A stretch of 64,000 nt of DNA from Paradesertivirga sp965650335 (GCA_965650335.1 CBFGOI010000002.1:1-64000), one strand, 5' to 3'; counted from the stretch's first letter, positions 34,278-42,829 are shown. The notes: generated by a model not told the origin, from the letters alone. Numbers and translations: made by a program.

Positions 34278-34691
34278 CTATTCGCCAAAATATTCCACAA
34301 AGTTGTTTTCTGTTTCGCAGAGTTTAATTTTATGCATTTGTGCTCCTAAGGCTTCAATATGTGGTTTTAATTGCTTGAAAATTTCTATCGCTAGAACCTC
34401 CGTTGAAGCCATTTTACCTTTCATGAAATCCACATCCAGGTTAACGTTTTTATGATCAAGCTTGTCTGTAACATAGGTAAGGATAATATGCTTGAGCAAT
34501 TTTAGGTCTATTACAAATCCTGTCGTGGGGTCCACTGTTCCCTTTACAGTTACGTAAAGTTCATAATTATGGCCATGCCAATTTGGATTTGAGCATTTGC
34601 CGAAAACCTCCATGTTTTCTTCGTTGCTCCATTCCTCTCTGAATAATTTATGCGCAGCATTAAATCGTTCTCTGCGTGTAATGTATATCAT
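34278..34691 (-). CDS. queD: 6-carboxytetrahydropterin synthase / PTPS family
   Basis: A 137-aa cytosolic enzyme of the T-fold. The zinc histidines lie in RFNAAHKLF (H13) and WHGHNYELYV (about 38-44). The catalytic cysteine precedes them in GKCSNPNWHG. A conserved LDHKNVNLD turn follows, and the closing glutamate lies in LCETENNFVEY. The reaction turns dihydroneopterin triphosphate into 6-carboxytetrahydropterin for queuosine; a tetrahydrobiopterin-type activity cannot be excluded. It is the first gene of a queD-folE unit with a strong candidate promoter at 34710-34742. No other queuosine genes are near. Confidence 0.88.
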   Translation of the reverse strand: MIYITRRERFNAAHKLFREEWSNEENMEVFGKCSNPNWHGHNYELYVTVKGTVDPTTGFVIDLKLLKHIILTYVTDKLDHKNVNLDVDFMKGKMASTEVLAIEIFKQLKPHIEALGAQMHKIKLCETENNFVEYFGE

Positions 34692-34709
34692 TTTTTATGG
34701 TTAAAGAGA

Positions 34710-34742
34710 CAAATATACTCAAAGTGTACCCAAGCATGGCAA
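34710..34742 (-). promoter_or_regulatory. Candidate promoter of queD-folE
   Basis: The minus strand reads TTG (34740-34742), 22 nt, then TATATTTG (34710-34717), an exact TAnnTTTG -7 element. It ends 18 bp before the queD ATG. It sits in the 81-bp divergent gap shared with mqnB. Confidence 0.5.
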
Positions 34743-34772
34743 TTCAAATATCTGCATTTTGTAAATTGCGAC

Positions 34773-35411
34773 ATGAAAATACTGCTTGTTGCAGCTACCG
34801 AATCAGAAATTGAGCCAACTTTAACCTGTATAAATAGTTTAGAAAACGCTGGATCTCTGAATGGAAATGTCATAAATGTGCTTATCACGGGCGTGGGCAT
34901 AACGGCGACTGCTTTTGCTTTAGGAACTGCTTTGGCTTTAACCGAATATGATTTGGCTATTAATTGCGGAATAGCAGGTGCGTTTGATCGCTCTTTAAAA
35001 ATTGGAGAGGTTGTGTCGGTTTCGCTGGATTGTTTTTCAGAGCTTGGGGCCGAAGATGGGGAAGACTTTTTAACAATAGATGAGTTGGGTTTTGGAAAAT
35101 CAAGTATAAAACCAATGCAATTGTATCGAAGTAGCTTCGTGTCTTTTAAACAGGTTAGATCAATAACCGTAAATAAAGTTCATGGAAATGATGAAAGTAT
35201 CTACAAAACCGTTGAGCGCTTAAATCCTCAAACGGAGAGCATGGAAGGGGCTGCGTTTTTCTATGCCTGCAATGAAACAAACCTATCCTGCCTGCAGCTG
35301 AGAGCCATTTCTAACTATATTGAGCGCCGCAATCGTGATAGCTGGAACATTGCTCTTGCAGTGAAAAGTTTGAATGAGAAATTAATTGATCTATTAAACA
35401 ATCTCAAATGA
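34773..35411 (+). CDS. mqnB: Futalosine hydrolase
   Basis: A 212-aa nucleosidase-fold cytosolic enzyme. It removes hypoxanthine from futalosine in the alternative menaquinone pathway. Visible motifs are MKILLVAATESEIEP at the start, LAINCGIAGAFDRSLKIGEV (about 65-84) and the nucleosidase glutamate in TESMEGAAFFYAC (about 153-165), then SNYIERRNRDSWNI. The in-frame upstream stretch (from 34650) runs into the queD coding region and looks non-family, so I use the ATG at 34773. Its stop overlaps the mqnD start by 4 bp (ATGA), showing translational coupling. mqnA and mqnC are not in the window. Confidence 0.9.
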   Translation: MKILLVAATESEIEPTLTCINSLENAGSLNGNVINVLITGVGITATAFALGTALALTEYDLAINCGIAGAFDRSLKIGEVVSVSLDCFSELGAEDGEDFLTIDELGFGKSSIKPMQLYRSSFVSFKQVRSITVNKVHGNDESIYKTVERLNPQTESMEGAAFFYACNETNLSCLQLRAISNYIERRNRDSWNIALAVKSLNEKLIDLLNNLK

Positions 35412-36271
35412 AATTAACCTTAGGGTTTTCCCCCTGTCCAAACGACACGTTTATTTTTGATGCATTAATACATAAAAAGGTTGATACCGAAGGACTGGAG
35501 TTCGAAGTTTTCTACGATGATGTAGAAACGCTTAATCAAAAAGCCTTAAAGAACGAACTTGATATTTCAAAGCTTAGCTTTCACGCATTCGCCTATGTTG
35601 CAGAGAATTATGCCTTGTTAGATGCTGGGAGCGCTCTGGGCTTCGGAGTAGGACCACTATTAATTTCTAAATCGGAGGTTGATACCTCGCAAGTTCCAGC
35701 AAATGCCCGGATTGGGATTCCGGGAAAGTATACAACTGCTAATTTCCTTTTAAGCCTTGCCTATCCAACACTTACCAATAAAGTTGAAATGCTTTTCTCC
35801 GACATTGAAAATGCTTTGCTTAGTGATGAAATTGATCTGGGTTTAATCATACATGAAAATCGGTTTACTTACCAGGATAGAGGTTTGCATAAGGTGATAG
35901 ATTTGGGAGAGTACTGGGAAAAGGAAACGGGAGGAGCAATCCCTTTGGGAGGAATCGTTATAAAACGTGAACTGCCGGAAGAGATTAAATTAAAAGTGAA
36001 TCGTGCCTTGCAGCGTAGTGTAGAGTTTGCTTTTGCGAATCCGAAGTCGGCCAAAGAATTCATTCGGTCTCACGCACAGGAGATGGATGAAGATGTAATG
36101 TACAAACATATCGGACTATACGTGAATAAATATTCCATAGATTTGGGCCAGGAAGGACGCAAAGCGATTGAGCTTCTTTTTGAAAAAGCGCAGAGCTTAG
36201 GCGTTATTCCCCAGGTTAAAAAAGACTTATTTTTAAATCATTCTCCTTTCAAAGGACTATTGAACTTATGA
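35408..36271 (+). CDS. mqnD: 1,4-dihydroxy-6-naphthoate synthase
   Basis: A 287-aa cytosolic enzyme of the periplasmic-binding-protein fold. It converts cyclic dehypoxanthine futalosine to 1,4-dihydroxy-6-naphthoate, a menaquinone precursor. The N-terminus LTLGFSPCPNDTFIFDAL is the classic MqnD signature. LGFGVGPLLISK, GIPGKYTTANFLLSLAYP and ETGGAIPLGGIVIKREL follow, the last being near 178-194. The length is typical. It is coupled to mqnB (4-bp overlap) and to hldD (4-bp overlap). The pathway implies menaquinone as the respiratory quinone, as expected for Bacteroidota. Confidence 0.95.
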   Translation: MKLTLGFSPCPNDTFIFDALIHKKVDTEGLEFEVFYDDVETLNQKALKNELDISKLSFHAFAYVAENYALLDAGSALGFGVGPLLISKSEVDTSQVPANARIGIPGKYTTANFLLSLAYPTLTNKVEMLFSDIENALLSDEIDLGLIIHENRFTYQDRGLHKVIDLGEYWEKETGGAIPLGGIVIKRELPEEIKLKVNRALQRSVEFAFANPKSAKEFIRSHAQEMDEDVMYKHIGLYVNKYSIDLGQEGRKAIELLFEKAQSLGVIPQVKKDLFLNHSPFKGLLNL

Positions 36272-37233
36272 TAATTATTACAGGTGCCGCCGGTTTTATA
36301 GGAAGTTGTTTGGTTCAGAAACTAAACAGTGAGGGTTATTATGACTTGGTTTTGGTTGACGATTTCTCGGATGAGGAGCAAAATAAAAATTTTGAAGGTA
36401 AGCGATTTTCGACGCGGGTTGAGCGTGACGATTTTGTTGGGTGGCTGAAAGAGAACCATCTCCATGTGCAGTTCGTATTCCATTTAGGGGCCCGAACCGA
36501 CACAACAGAATTCGACTATGATTTATTAAACAAGTTGAATCTGGAGTATACCAAAGATGTTTGGAATACCTGCGTTGAATTTGGATTGCCCCTGGTTTAT
36601 GCTTCTTCTGCAGCTACCTATGGCCTGGGTGAACATGGGTATGATGATGATGAGTCGACACTCGAAAAGTTAAAACCACTTAACCCTTATGGCGATTCAA
36701 AAAATGATTTTGACATTTGGGCTGTAAAGCAGCCTCGCAAGCCCTTCTTTTGGGCGGGTTTGAAATTTTTTAATGTTTATGGCCCGAATGAATATCATAA
36801 AGGCCGGATGGCTTCGGTGATATTTCACACTTATAACCAGATTATGAAATCGGGGGAGATGAAGTTGTTTCAATCTCACAATCCTGATTTTAAAGACGGG
36901 GAGCAAATGCGTGATTTTGTGTATGTAAAAGACGTAATCGACGTAATGTATTTTTTAATGCATCATCGTAAAGATTCGGGAATCTATAACCTCGGTTCCG
37001 GTAAGGCAAGAACCTTTTTAGATCTGGCAAAAAATACGTTTAAAGCATTGGGCAAAGAACCCAATATCAAGTTTATTCCCACGCCAGAGGATATTCGTGA
37101 TAAATACCAATATTTTACTGAAGCGAAAATGGATAAACTAGCCTCGATTGGTTATCATAAGCCGTTTTCGAGTTTAGAAGAAGGAGTAGAAGATTATGTG
37201 CAGAATTATCTGAGTAAGGGGGAGTATTTTTAG
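36268..37233 (+). CDS. hldD: ADP-L-glycero-D-manno-heptose 6-epimerase
   Basis: A 321-aa extended SDR of the cytosol. It epimerises ADP-D-glycero-D-manno-heptose for LPS inner-core synthesis. The NAD-binding GAAGFIGSCL motif starts at residue 5. VFHLGARTDTTE and the YASSAATYG stretch follow. The catalytic YGDSK (about 143-147) is present, then FFNVYGPNEYHKGRMAS and IYNLGSGKARTF. The start overlaps the mqnD stop by 4 bp, so it is the third gene of the mqnB-mqnD-hldD unit. It could be a related GDP-sugar epimerase, but length and motifs favour HldD. The unit ends at the hairpin 37263-37310. Confidence 0.85.
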   Translation: MIIITGAAGFIGSCLVQKLNSEGYYDLVLVDDFSDEEQNKNFEGKRFSTRVERDDFVGWLKENHLHVQFVFHLGARTDTTEFDYDLLNKLNLEYTKDVWNTCVEFGLPLVYASSAATYGLGEHGYDDDESTLEKLKPLNPYGDSKNDFDIWAVKQPRKPFFWAGLKFFNVYGPNEYHKGRMASVIFHTYNQIMKSGEMKLFQSHNPDFKDGEQMRDFVYVKDVIDVMYFLMHHRKDSGIYNLGSGKARTFLDLAKNTFKALGKEPNIKFIPTPEDIRDKYQYFTEAKMDKLASIGYHKPFSSLEEGVEDYVQNYLSKGEYF

Positions 37234-37262
37234 TGAGATATCTCTTTTGCAGCTAAGCTGAT

Positions 37263-37310
37263 TTAAAAGAAAAGGGGAAAATGATAATTCATTTTCCCCT
37301 TTTCTTTTAA
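37263..37310. terminator. Bidirectional terminator, perfect 22-bp inverted repeat
   Basis: Arms 37263-37284 and 37289-37310 are exact reverse complements, with a TAAT loop. The arms contain an AAAAGAAAAGGGGAAAA / TTTTCCCCTTTTCTTTT pair, so each strand ends with a GC-rich core followed by T-runs. It lies between hldD (plus) and gldJ (minus), which converge on it, and should stop both transcripts. Confidence 0.85.
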
Positions 37311-37322
37311 GCGAATAATTTT

Positions 37323-38921
37323 TTATTTGATTTTTTTCGGTGCTTTTGAAGCAGGCTTTGAGAATTGTGGCTTTCCTTTAGAGCTAATCTCAGCAGAACC
37401 AACCATACTCATTGCGCAACGGAAACCTATTTCTGCGCTGGTTTCGTCTTGTTGTAAAAAGCGGCGGGTACCTGGGTTTAACCAATAAGCCCGGTCGTTC
37501 CAAGAACCGCCTTTATAAACTTTAGAACGATCATTGACAAGCGTTGTAACACCATACAGAGCCTGATTTACTGTATCAACATGCCCTCTAAAATCAGGAT
37601 TGTAGGCTTTTCCTGCAATGGATGAATTAAGAGAAGTGCTATCCACGGTCCCATTCAATTCTGCCCACGTTTGTTTCTTTCTTGATGGAGCAGGATCCTT
37701 AATCGGACGACCATATTTATCTTTTGCGTAAATCCCTTTCGACTTATCTTCTAAACGTTTGTCAACATATTGGTTTCCTCTAAACGGATTGAAGTCTTCA
37801 ACGTCTTCGAATGATAATTTACGGTATGTATCGCCCGTCCACTCGGCAACGTTTCCAGCCATATTGTATAAACCAAAATCGTTTGGTAAAAACGCAGTCA
37901 CAGGACCAGTGATTTCGTACTTATCGTTCAAATAACCACCTGTACCCATGTTATCACCATTTCCACGCTTAAAGTTGGCCATAATTAAACCCTGCGTTTT
38001 CTTTTTATTAGAACGAACGCCTAAGCCATTCCATGGATAAATTTTTCCGTCTTCAATGTTTTCAAATTCTGTATTTCCGGCAAGTGATAAAGCTGCATAT
38101 TCCCACTCAGCTTCAGTTGGCAGGCGATAAGGTTGCTTTAAAATACCATCTTCCAATCTGACAGGCCTGCGGGCTCCGCCTTTACCTTCTGCCGCTGCAT
38201 TCGGATTAAGATCTTTTGGCATTTTTTTACCATCTATGCCCTCTCCTCGATATTGCCCATTCAGATATATGTCCGAGTTAAACGGCTCGCTGGAGGCTGA
38301 GGCAGTAGTCGCGGACTTACCTTTTCCGCCGCCAGCCAGTGTTTTGTAATCTACAAGTATACCTCTCTCACGTAAAATATTTTCGTTAACACGGTCTGTA
38401 CGCCATTCACTGTAAGCGTTGGCTTGTTCCCAGCTGATACCAACTACCGGATAATCCTGGAAAGCCGGATGGCGCAAATAATTATTTACATAAGGCTCAT
38501 TGTAGGAAAGAGGTCTGCGCCAAACTAAACTATCTGGTAAGGCATTATAATAATATTCTTGATCGTCAGGAAAGGTTCTTCTAATCCAATATAAATATTC
38601 CAGCCAGTCTACATTCGCTACCTCGGTTTCATCCATATAAAAAGAAGCAACAGTTACACGACGTCTTAAGTTATCATATTCGTAAGCCAAATCTTGATTT
38701 AAGCTTCCACCCATTACAAACGTACCCCCTTCAATCGCAATTAATCCCGGGCCCGGTCCTGGTTTTACTTTTTTGGCAACAGAGAATCCGCCGTTATACT
38801 TATTGTTGTATTTCCAGCCGGTTTTTGAAGAGTTTTCACTAGTTTTTTTGCTTTTACAAGCCGTTCCCAAAATCCCCAACACCAGCAATCCCGTTGTAAA
38901 AATTATAGATATCCTTTTCAT
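37323..38921 (-). CDS. gldJ: Gliding/T9SS lipoprotein GldJ
   Basis: A 532-aa outer-membrane or periplasmic lipoprotein of the SUMF1/FGE fold. The lipobox LGILGTAC gives Cys at about residue 22. A GP-rich linker PGPGPGL leads to the domain start IAIEGGTFVMGGS (about 62). Conserved blocks are FYMDETEVANVDWLEYL, YPVVGISWEQANAY, LPTEAEWEYAAL, NMAGNVAEWTGDTYR and a closing VYKGGSWNDRAYWLNPGTRR with IGFRCAM. GldJ is needed for T9SS secretion and gliding in Flavobacterium. The size and insert pattern match GldJ rather than GldK, and no gldKLMN genes are here. Divergent from porV, 221 bp away. In Flavobacterium gldJ, porU and porV are neighbours; porU is missing here. Confidence 0.88.
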   Translation of the reverse strand: MKRISIIFTTGLLVLGILGTACKSKKTSENSSKTGWKYNNKYNGGFSVAKKVKPGPGPGLIAIEGGTFVMGGSLNQDLAYEYDNLRRRVTVASFYMDETEVANVDWLEYLYWIRRTFPDDQEYYYNALPDSLVWRRPLSYNEPYVNNYLRHPAFQDYPVVGISWEQANAYSEWRTDRVNENILRERGILVDYKTLAGGGKGKSATTASASSEPFNSDIYLNGQYRGEGIDGKKMPKDLNPNAAAEGKGGARRPVRLEDGILKQPYRLPTEAEWEYAALSLAGNTEFENIEDGKIYPWNGLGVRSNKKKTQGLIMANFKRGNGDNMGTGGYLNDKYEITGPVTAFLPNDFGLYNMAGNVAEWTGDTYRKLSFEDVEDFNPFRGNQYVDKRLEDKSKGIYAKDKYGRPIKDPAPSRKKQTWAELNGTVDSTSLNSSIAGKAYNPDFRGHVDTVNQALYGVTTLVNDRSKVYKGGSWNDRAYWLNPGTRRFLQQDETSAEIGFRCAMSMVGSAEISSKGKPQFSKPASKAPKKIK

Positions 38922-38946
38922 CTTTAATAAATGAGCATTAATTTTT

Positions 38947-38977
38947 TAAAAATACTATTAATCACTGAGCTACCAAA
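38947..38977 (-). promoter_or_regulatory. Candidate gldJ promoter
   Basis: The minus strand reads TTTG (38974-38977), 19 nt, TATTTTTA (38947-38954). The -7 element differs from TAnnTTTG at one base. It ends 25 bp before the gldJ ATG. Confidence 0.45.
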
Positions 38978-39106
38978 AATTGAAAAAACTATTGATATTA
39001 CAGTTTAATAGAATAACTTCTACGTTTTAAGCGTTTGAGAGTTACAATTATCTCAATTAAACCGATCTTTTAATAAAGCCGATATTTTTCGTTGCAGATG
39101 CTTAAG

Positions 39107-39138
39107 TTTGGGTGCTAAATATAAATTTAATACTTTTA
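39107..39138 (+). promoter_or_regulatory. Candidate porV promoter
   Basis: TTTG (39107-39110), 20 nt, TACTTTTA (39131-39138). The -7 element has one mismatch to TAnnTTTG. It ends only 4 bp before the ATG at 39143, but 19 bp before an in-frame GTG at 39158. Confidence 0.45.
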
Positions 39139-39142
39139 ATGT

Positions 39143-40324
39143 ATGATTATTCCTGATGTGAAACCTTTATTTGCTTTCTCGCTACTAATTGTTTCTTTTA
39201 GCTGTTTTGCGCAAGTTGGTGGCACAAATGATCCGGCAACGGACGGAAGGACTGGTTCTGGCCTAATAGTTACAGGGGTTCCTTTTTTATTGATCGCTCC
39301 TGATGCCCGTTCGGGTGCCATGGGCGATGCAGGAGTAGCTCTTTCTCCAGATGCCAACTCCATACACTGGAATCCTGCTAAACTTGCTTTTGTTGAAAAC
39401 AAAAATGGAATATCATTGTCGTATAGTCCCTGGTTGCAGCGCCTGGTACCCGATATAAATCTCGCGTATCTTGCTGCCTATCACAAAATAGACGATAGAA
39501 ATACTGTCGGAGCTTCTCTGCGATATTTCTCCTTGGGTCAGATTCAATTAACTGATATCAATAGCACTCCCACAGGAGAATACAATCCAAATGAGTTTGC
39601 TCTGGATGGAACACTTGCCAGACAATTCGGAGAGAATTTTTCATTAGGAACTGCTCTTCGCTTTATTTATTCAAACCTAGCGAACGGACAATTTTCTTCA
39701 GGTCAGCAAACTAAACCTGGAACTGCTTTAGCAGCAGATGTTTCCGCCTATTTTAAAAAGGAAACCTTACTGCTTGGTTCTGACGCACGTGTTGCCCTCG
39801 GCCTTAATATTTCTAACATTGGGAATAAAATAAGTTACACAGATGGCGGACAAAAAATCTTTCTTCCTACAAATATGAAACTTGGCGGCGCAACCACTTT
39901 TCTGAATGGGTTAAGTGAATTTACCCTCGCGCTGGATATCAATAAATTACTGGTCCCAACTCCTCCGATTACTGATAGTGAAGGTAAAATCATTGCCGGT
40001 AAAGATCCCGACAGATCTGTTCCTGCCGGTATATTCGGTTCATTCTCTGATGCACCCGGCGGGTTTTCTGAAGAACTTCATGAAATTAGTTACTCATTGG
40101 GCATGGAGTATTGGTACAACAAACAATTTGCTTTACGTACAGGATATTTCTACGAACATCCCGATAAAGGAGACCGCCAGTATGTGACTTTGGGTGCAGG
40201 TTTGCGCTACAATGTTTTTAATCTCGATTTTGCTTATCTCCTGGCAAATCAGCAGAAGAGCCCCTTGGCTAACACCTTGCGTTTTTCCCTGGTATTTAAT
40301 TTTGCCGGCAAGGATGCGAATTAA
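39143..40324 (+). CDS. porV: T9SS outer-membrane shuttle protein PorV (LptO)
   Basis: A 393-aa outer-membrane beta-barrel protein. The signal peptide ends CFAQ (about 22). The mature N-terminus holds VPFLLIAPDARSGAMGDAGVA, the PorV/PorQ family mark. Amphipathic strands follow, ending in LRYNVFNLDFAYLLA and TLRFSLVFNF. PorV takes cargo from the SprA translocon to the sortase complex and helps trim the C-terminal signal. The start is the ATG at 39143, but the GTG at 39158 gives a cleaner signal peptide (KPLFAFSLLIVSF) and a normal promoter-to-start distance, so it may be the true start. It overlaps ispF by 11 bp. Confidence 0.9.
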   Translation: MIIPDVKPLFAFSLLIVSFSCFAQVGGTNDPATDGRTGSGLIVTGVPFLLIAPDARSGAMGDAGVALSPDANSIHWNPAKLAFVENKNGISLSYSPWLQRLVPDINLAYLAAYHKIDDRNTVGASLRYFSLGQIQLTDINSTPTGEYNPNEFALDGTLARQFGENFSLGTALRFIYSNLANGQFSSGQQTKPGTALAADVSAYFKKETLLLGSDARVALGLNISNIGNKISYTDGGQKIFLPTNMKLGGATTFLNGLSEFTLALDINKLLVPTPPITDSEGKIIAGKDPDRSVPAGIFGSFSDAPGGFSEELHEISYSLGMEYWYNKQFALRTGYFYEHPDKGDRQYVTLGAGLRYNVFNLDFAYLLANQQKSPLANTLRFSLVFNFAGKDAN

Positions 40325-40793
40325 GGTAGGCTTTGGTTTTGACGTACACCAGTTAAAAGAGCAGCATCCTTTTATTTTAGGTGGGGTTAATCTTGAACAT
40401 CACTCTGGTGCTTTCGGCCATTCGGATGCAGATGTTTTAGTGCACGCTATATGCGATGCGCTTTTGGGTGCAGCGAATTTAAGGGATATCGGTTTTCATT
40501 TCTCGAACACCGACAATAGATGGAAGGGAATCAGTAGTTTAATTCTGTTGACTGAATGCGTAAAGTTGCTTGAAGAAAAAGGCTGGAGAGTTGGCAATAT
40601 TGATGCAATGATCTGTCTTGAAGCGCCAAAAATTAATCCGCACGTTCCTGAGATGAAAGTAAATATTTCTAACGCTATGGGTTTACCGGTTGACGATATA
40701 TCGATAAAGGCAACAACGAACGAAACGATGGGTTTTGTAGGGAGAAAAGAAGGAATTGTAGCTTATGCCGTTTGTTTAATAGAAAAAGATTAA
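40314..40793 (+). CDS. ispF: 2-C-methyl-D-erythritol 2,4-cyclodiphosphate synthase
   Basis: A 159-aa trimeric zinc enzyme of the cytosol, in the MEP isoprenoid pathway. It cyclises CDP-ME 2-phosphate with loss of CMP. Motifs are GFGFDVHQL (about 6-14), GHSDADVLVHAICDALLGAA (about 35-54) and the HFSNTD loop, then KATTNETMGFVGRKEGI near the end. The ATG at 40314 lies inside the porV 3' end (11-bp overlap), giving translational coupling. The upstream extension in this frame runs through porV and was not used. It converges with the LolC/E-like gene 18 bp away. Confidence 0.95.
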   Translation: MRIKVGFGFDVHQLKEQHPFILGGVNLEHHSGAFGHSDADVLVHAICDALLGAANLRDIGFHFSNTDNRWKGISSLILLTECVKLLEEKGWRVGNIDAMICLEAPKINPHVPEMKVNISNAMGLPVDDISIKATTNETMGFVGRKEGIVAYAVCLIEKD

Positions 40794-40811
40794 TCCTAAC
40801 TCAATCGTCTT

Positions 40812-42038
40812 CTATAGGTCTTCTTTTAAATCGTAGATTTTATTCACGCTTAATCGCGATGAAATTCCTGACGCGATAACTGATATTAAGGTAACAGTTA
40901 AAAATACCAGCACGAAATCGCTTGCTTTTAGCGCTACCGGATAGGCATCGGTTATAAATGATTCCTGACCCATACTTATTATTCCAAATTTTTGCTGAAT
41001 TAGGCAGAATATTAAGCCCGAGAGCATTCCTGCAAAACATCCCGTAAGGGCGATCATCATTCCTTCGATAAAAAATATTTTACGGATAAGCGCAGTTCCG
41101 GCGCCAATGCTGCTTAGAATTGCAATGTCTTTCTTTTTGTCAATTACCAGCATTGTTAAAGTGCCCACGATATTAAAAATGGCAATGATCATCACAAAAG
41201 TGAGGATGAAAAAAATCGACCAGCGTTCAATATTTAAGGTTTTATACAGTTGCTGGTCTTGCTGAATGCGATTTTTAACTACAAAGTTTTTTCCAAGTTT
41301 GTTCTCGATATCTTTTTGTAAATCATCTATGTTCTCTTTGGGTTTTAAATAGATCTCAATGGCCGAAATTTCTTTTTCTTCTTCAAGCAATTCTCTGCTG
41401 AAATCGAGGGGAACAATTACAGATTCGTCAAATTCTTGCTGGATCTGGAAAACCCCTACCGGATGAATTGTTCTCGCCATAAATTCATCAGCAGGATTGA
41501 TAGAAATGCCCACATTCTTTCTTGGAGAAAACACCTGGAGATCTCTGAATTCATCATTTATGTTTACCGATAAATAAAGTTTAACGGCAGAGCCTATTGC
41601 GGCGTAAGAGGTATTATTCGCTTTTAATTTGAAATCACCTTCAACTAAAGTACTGTCGAGCTTTTTGCGTTTAAAAAAGTCGTTGCTTACACCTTTTACC
41701 ATCCCTATGAACTGTGCATCACCATACTTTAATAAAGCTTTTTCTTGCAACACTTCCGTATAATTTGCAATTCTCGGATCCTTTTTTAGTGTTTTAAAAG
41801 CTTCAGTATCGGGATTAAACGTTTTACCTAAAGCCGGTTCAATACGGATTTCCGGTGTGAAATTGTTATACATTGAAAGTACAACATTTTCAAAACCATT
41901 GAAAACGGATAAAATAATCACCAGAGCTGCACTGCCAACAAATACGCCAAGCATAGAAATGCCCGAAATAAAGTTGATCGCGTTAAGCGATTTCTTTGAA
42001 AATAAGTATCGTTTGGCTATGTAGAAGGAGGTATTCAA
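40812..42038 (-). CDS. FtsX/LolC-E type ABC transporter permease
   Basis: A 408-aa integral inner-membrane permease. A cytoplasmic start FYIAKRYLFSKKS leads to helix 1 (about 22-44). A large periplasmic domain (about 45-270) is followed by three helices near 270-300, 320-345 and 375-398, the MacB/LolC/FtsX topology. GIGAGTALIRKIFFIEG-like sequences match the coupling helix (ILSSIGAGTALIRKIFFIEG). The LolCDE complex moves lipoproteins from the inner membrane, the likely role. No ATPase gene is adjacent. The start is TTG at 42038; an in-frame TAG lies just upstream and the next ATG is far in. It follows the metallo-hydrolase with a 3-bp gap. Confidence 0.8.
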   Translation of the reverse strand: MNTSFYIAKRYLFSKKSLNAINFISGISMLGVFVGSAALVIILSVFNGFENVVLSMYNNFTPEIRIEPALGKTFNPDTEAFKTLKKDPRIANYTEVLQEKALLKYGDAQFIGMVKGVSNDFFKRKKLDSTLVEGDFKLKANNTSYAAIGSAVKLYLSVNINDEFRDLQVFSPRKNVGISINPADEFMARTIHPVGVFQIQQEFDESVIVPLDFSRELLEEEKEISAIEIYLKPKENIDDLQKDIENKLGKNFVVKNRIQQDQQLYKTLNIERWSIFFILTFVMIIAIFNIVGTLTMLVIDKKKDIAILSSIGAGTALIRKIFFIEGMMIALTGCFAGMLSGLIFCLIQQKFGIISMGQESFITDAYPVALKASDFVLVFLTVTLISVIASGISSRLSVNKIYDLKEDL

Positions 42039-42041
42039 TAT

Positions 42042-42680
42042 CTATTTTAAATAGTAGTTATGAGATCTTTCAAATCCGATAGTGGTTTCGCCGCCATGTC
42101 CCGGATAGACCGTAACATCGTCGGGGAGAATTAAAATCTTCTCCTTTATATTTTTTATAAGCATCGTGTGGTTTCCTCCGGGCAAATCGGTCCGCCCGAT
42201 GGAGCCATAAAAAAGTACGTCACCACCGATTAAAATCTTGTCTGCTTCACTGTAAAAACATAGATGCGCAGGAGAATGACCCGGAGCAAATATCAATTCT
42301 AAACGACTGTTTCCAAATGAAATTGAGCCTTTTTCTTCAAGGAATGTTTCTGGAATGGGTGAAATCTCATAGCGAATGCCCATTTGAGGTGCGTACGCGG
42401 GAACAGCTGTTAATACCGGCAACTCGCCTTTGTGGAACTGCGGTATTAAACCATAAGTATCAGAGATAAACTTATTACCTAACACATGGTCGATGTGGCA
42501 GTGGGTGTTTAAAAGCAATACGGGTTTTAATTGCTCATTTTTAATAAAGTTCAAAACTGCATTTTGCTCTTGTCCGGTGTACATCCCAGGATCAATAATT
42601 ACACATTGTTTGCTTTCGTCAAATAATATATAGGTGTTTTCCTGGTAAGGGTTGCAAACAAAAGATTTAACCTGTATCAT
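42042..42680 (-). CDS. MBL-fold metallo-hydrolase (glyoxalase II/YcbL-like)
   Basis: A 212-aa cytosolic zinc hydrolase. The signature NTHCHIDHVLGN (HxHxDH) lies at about 58-69. APGHSPAHLCFY (about 131-142), GGDVLFYGSIGRTDLPGG and the closing PGHGGETTIG with its last histidine follow. The family hydrolyses thioesters such as S-lactoylglutathione or other esters. ATG at 42680. It is the first gene of a two-gene unit with the LolC/E-like permease, whose start is 3 bp after this stop. The link is likely co-transcription only. It diverges from comM, 149 bp away. Confidence 0.85.
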   Translation of the reverse strand: MIQVKSFVCNPYQENTYILFDESKQCVIIDPGMYTGQEQNAVLNFIKNEQLKPVLLLNTHCHIDHVLGNKFISDTYGLIPQFHKGELPVLTAVPAYAPQMGIRYEISPIPETFLEEKGSISFGNSRLELIFAPGHSPAHLCFYSEADKILIGGDVLFYGSIGRTDLPGGNHTMLIKNIKEKILILPDDVTVYPGHGGETTIGFERSHNYYLK

Positions 42681-42766
42681 GTTTTCAAATTAACAACAAA
42701 AGCAGCAAACAAGAGAGAGCTTTGTTTGAAATAAAAGATATTCCCTGGATAAATTAAGAGAATAGC

Positions 42767-42810
42767 TTGATTTTCACTTTTTCATCATTTTATATTTAAG
42801 TGTATATTCG
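42767..42810 (+). promoter_or_regulatory. Candidate comM promoter
   Basis: Two overlapping options: TTG (42767-42769), 21 nt, TATATTTA (42791-42798), or TTTT (42778-42781), 21 nt, TATATTCG (42803-42810). Each -7 element has one mismatch to TAnnTTTG. The second ends 19 bp before the ATG at 42830. Confidence 0.35.
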
Positions 42811-42829
42811 GACTTAAATCTGCCTTAGT

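Noticed and set aside
40194..40313. 40-codon N-terminal extension of ispF
   Set aside because: It runs through the porV coding region in another frame, and IspF begins at the ATG 40314 in the family.
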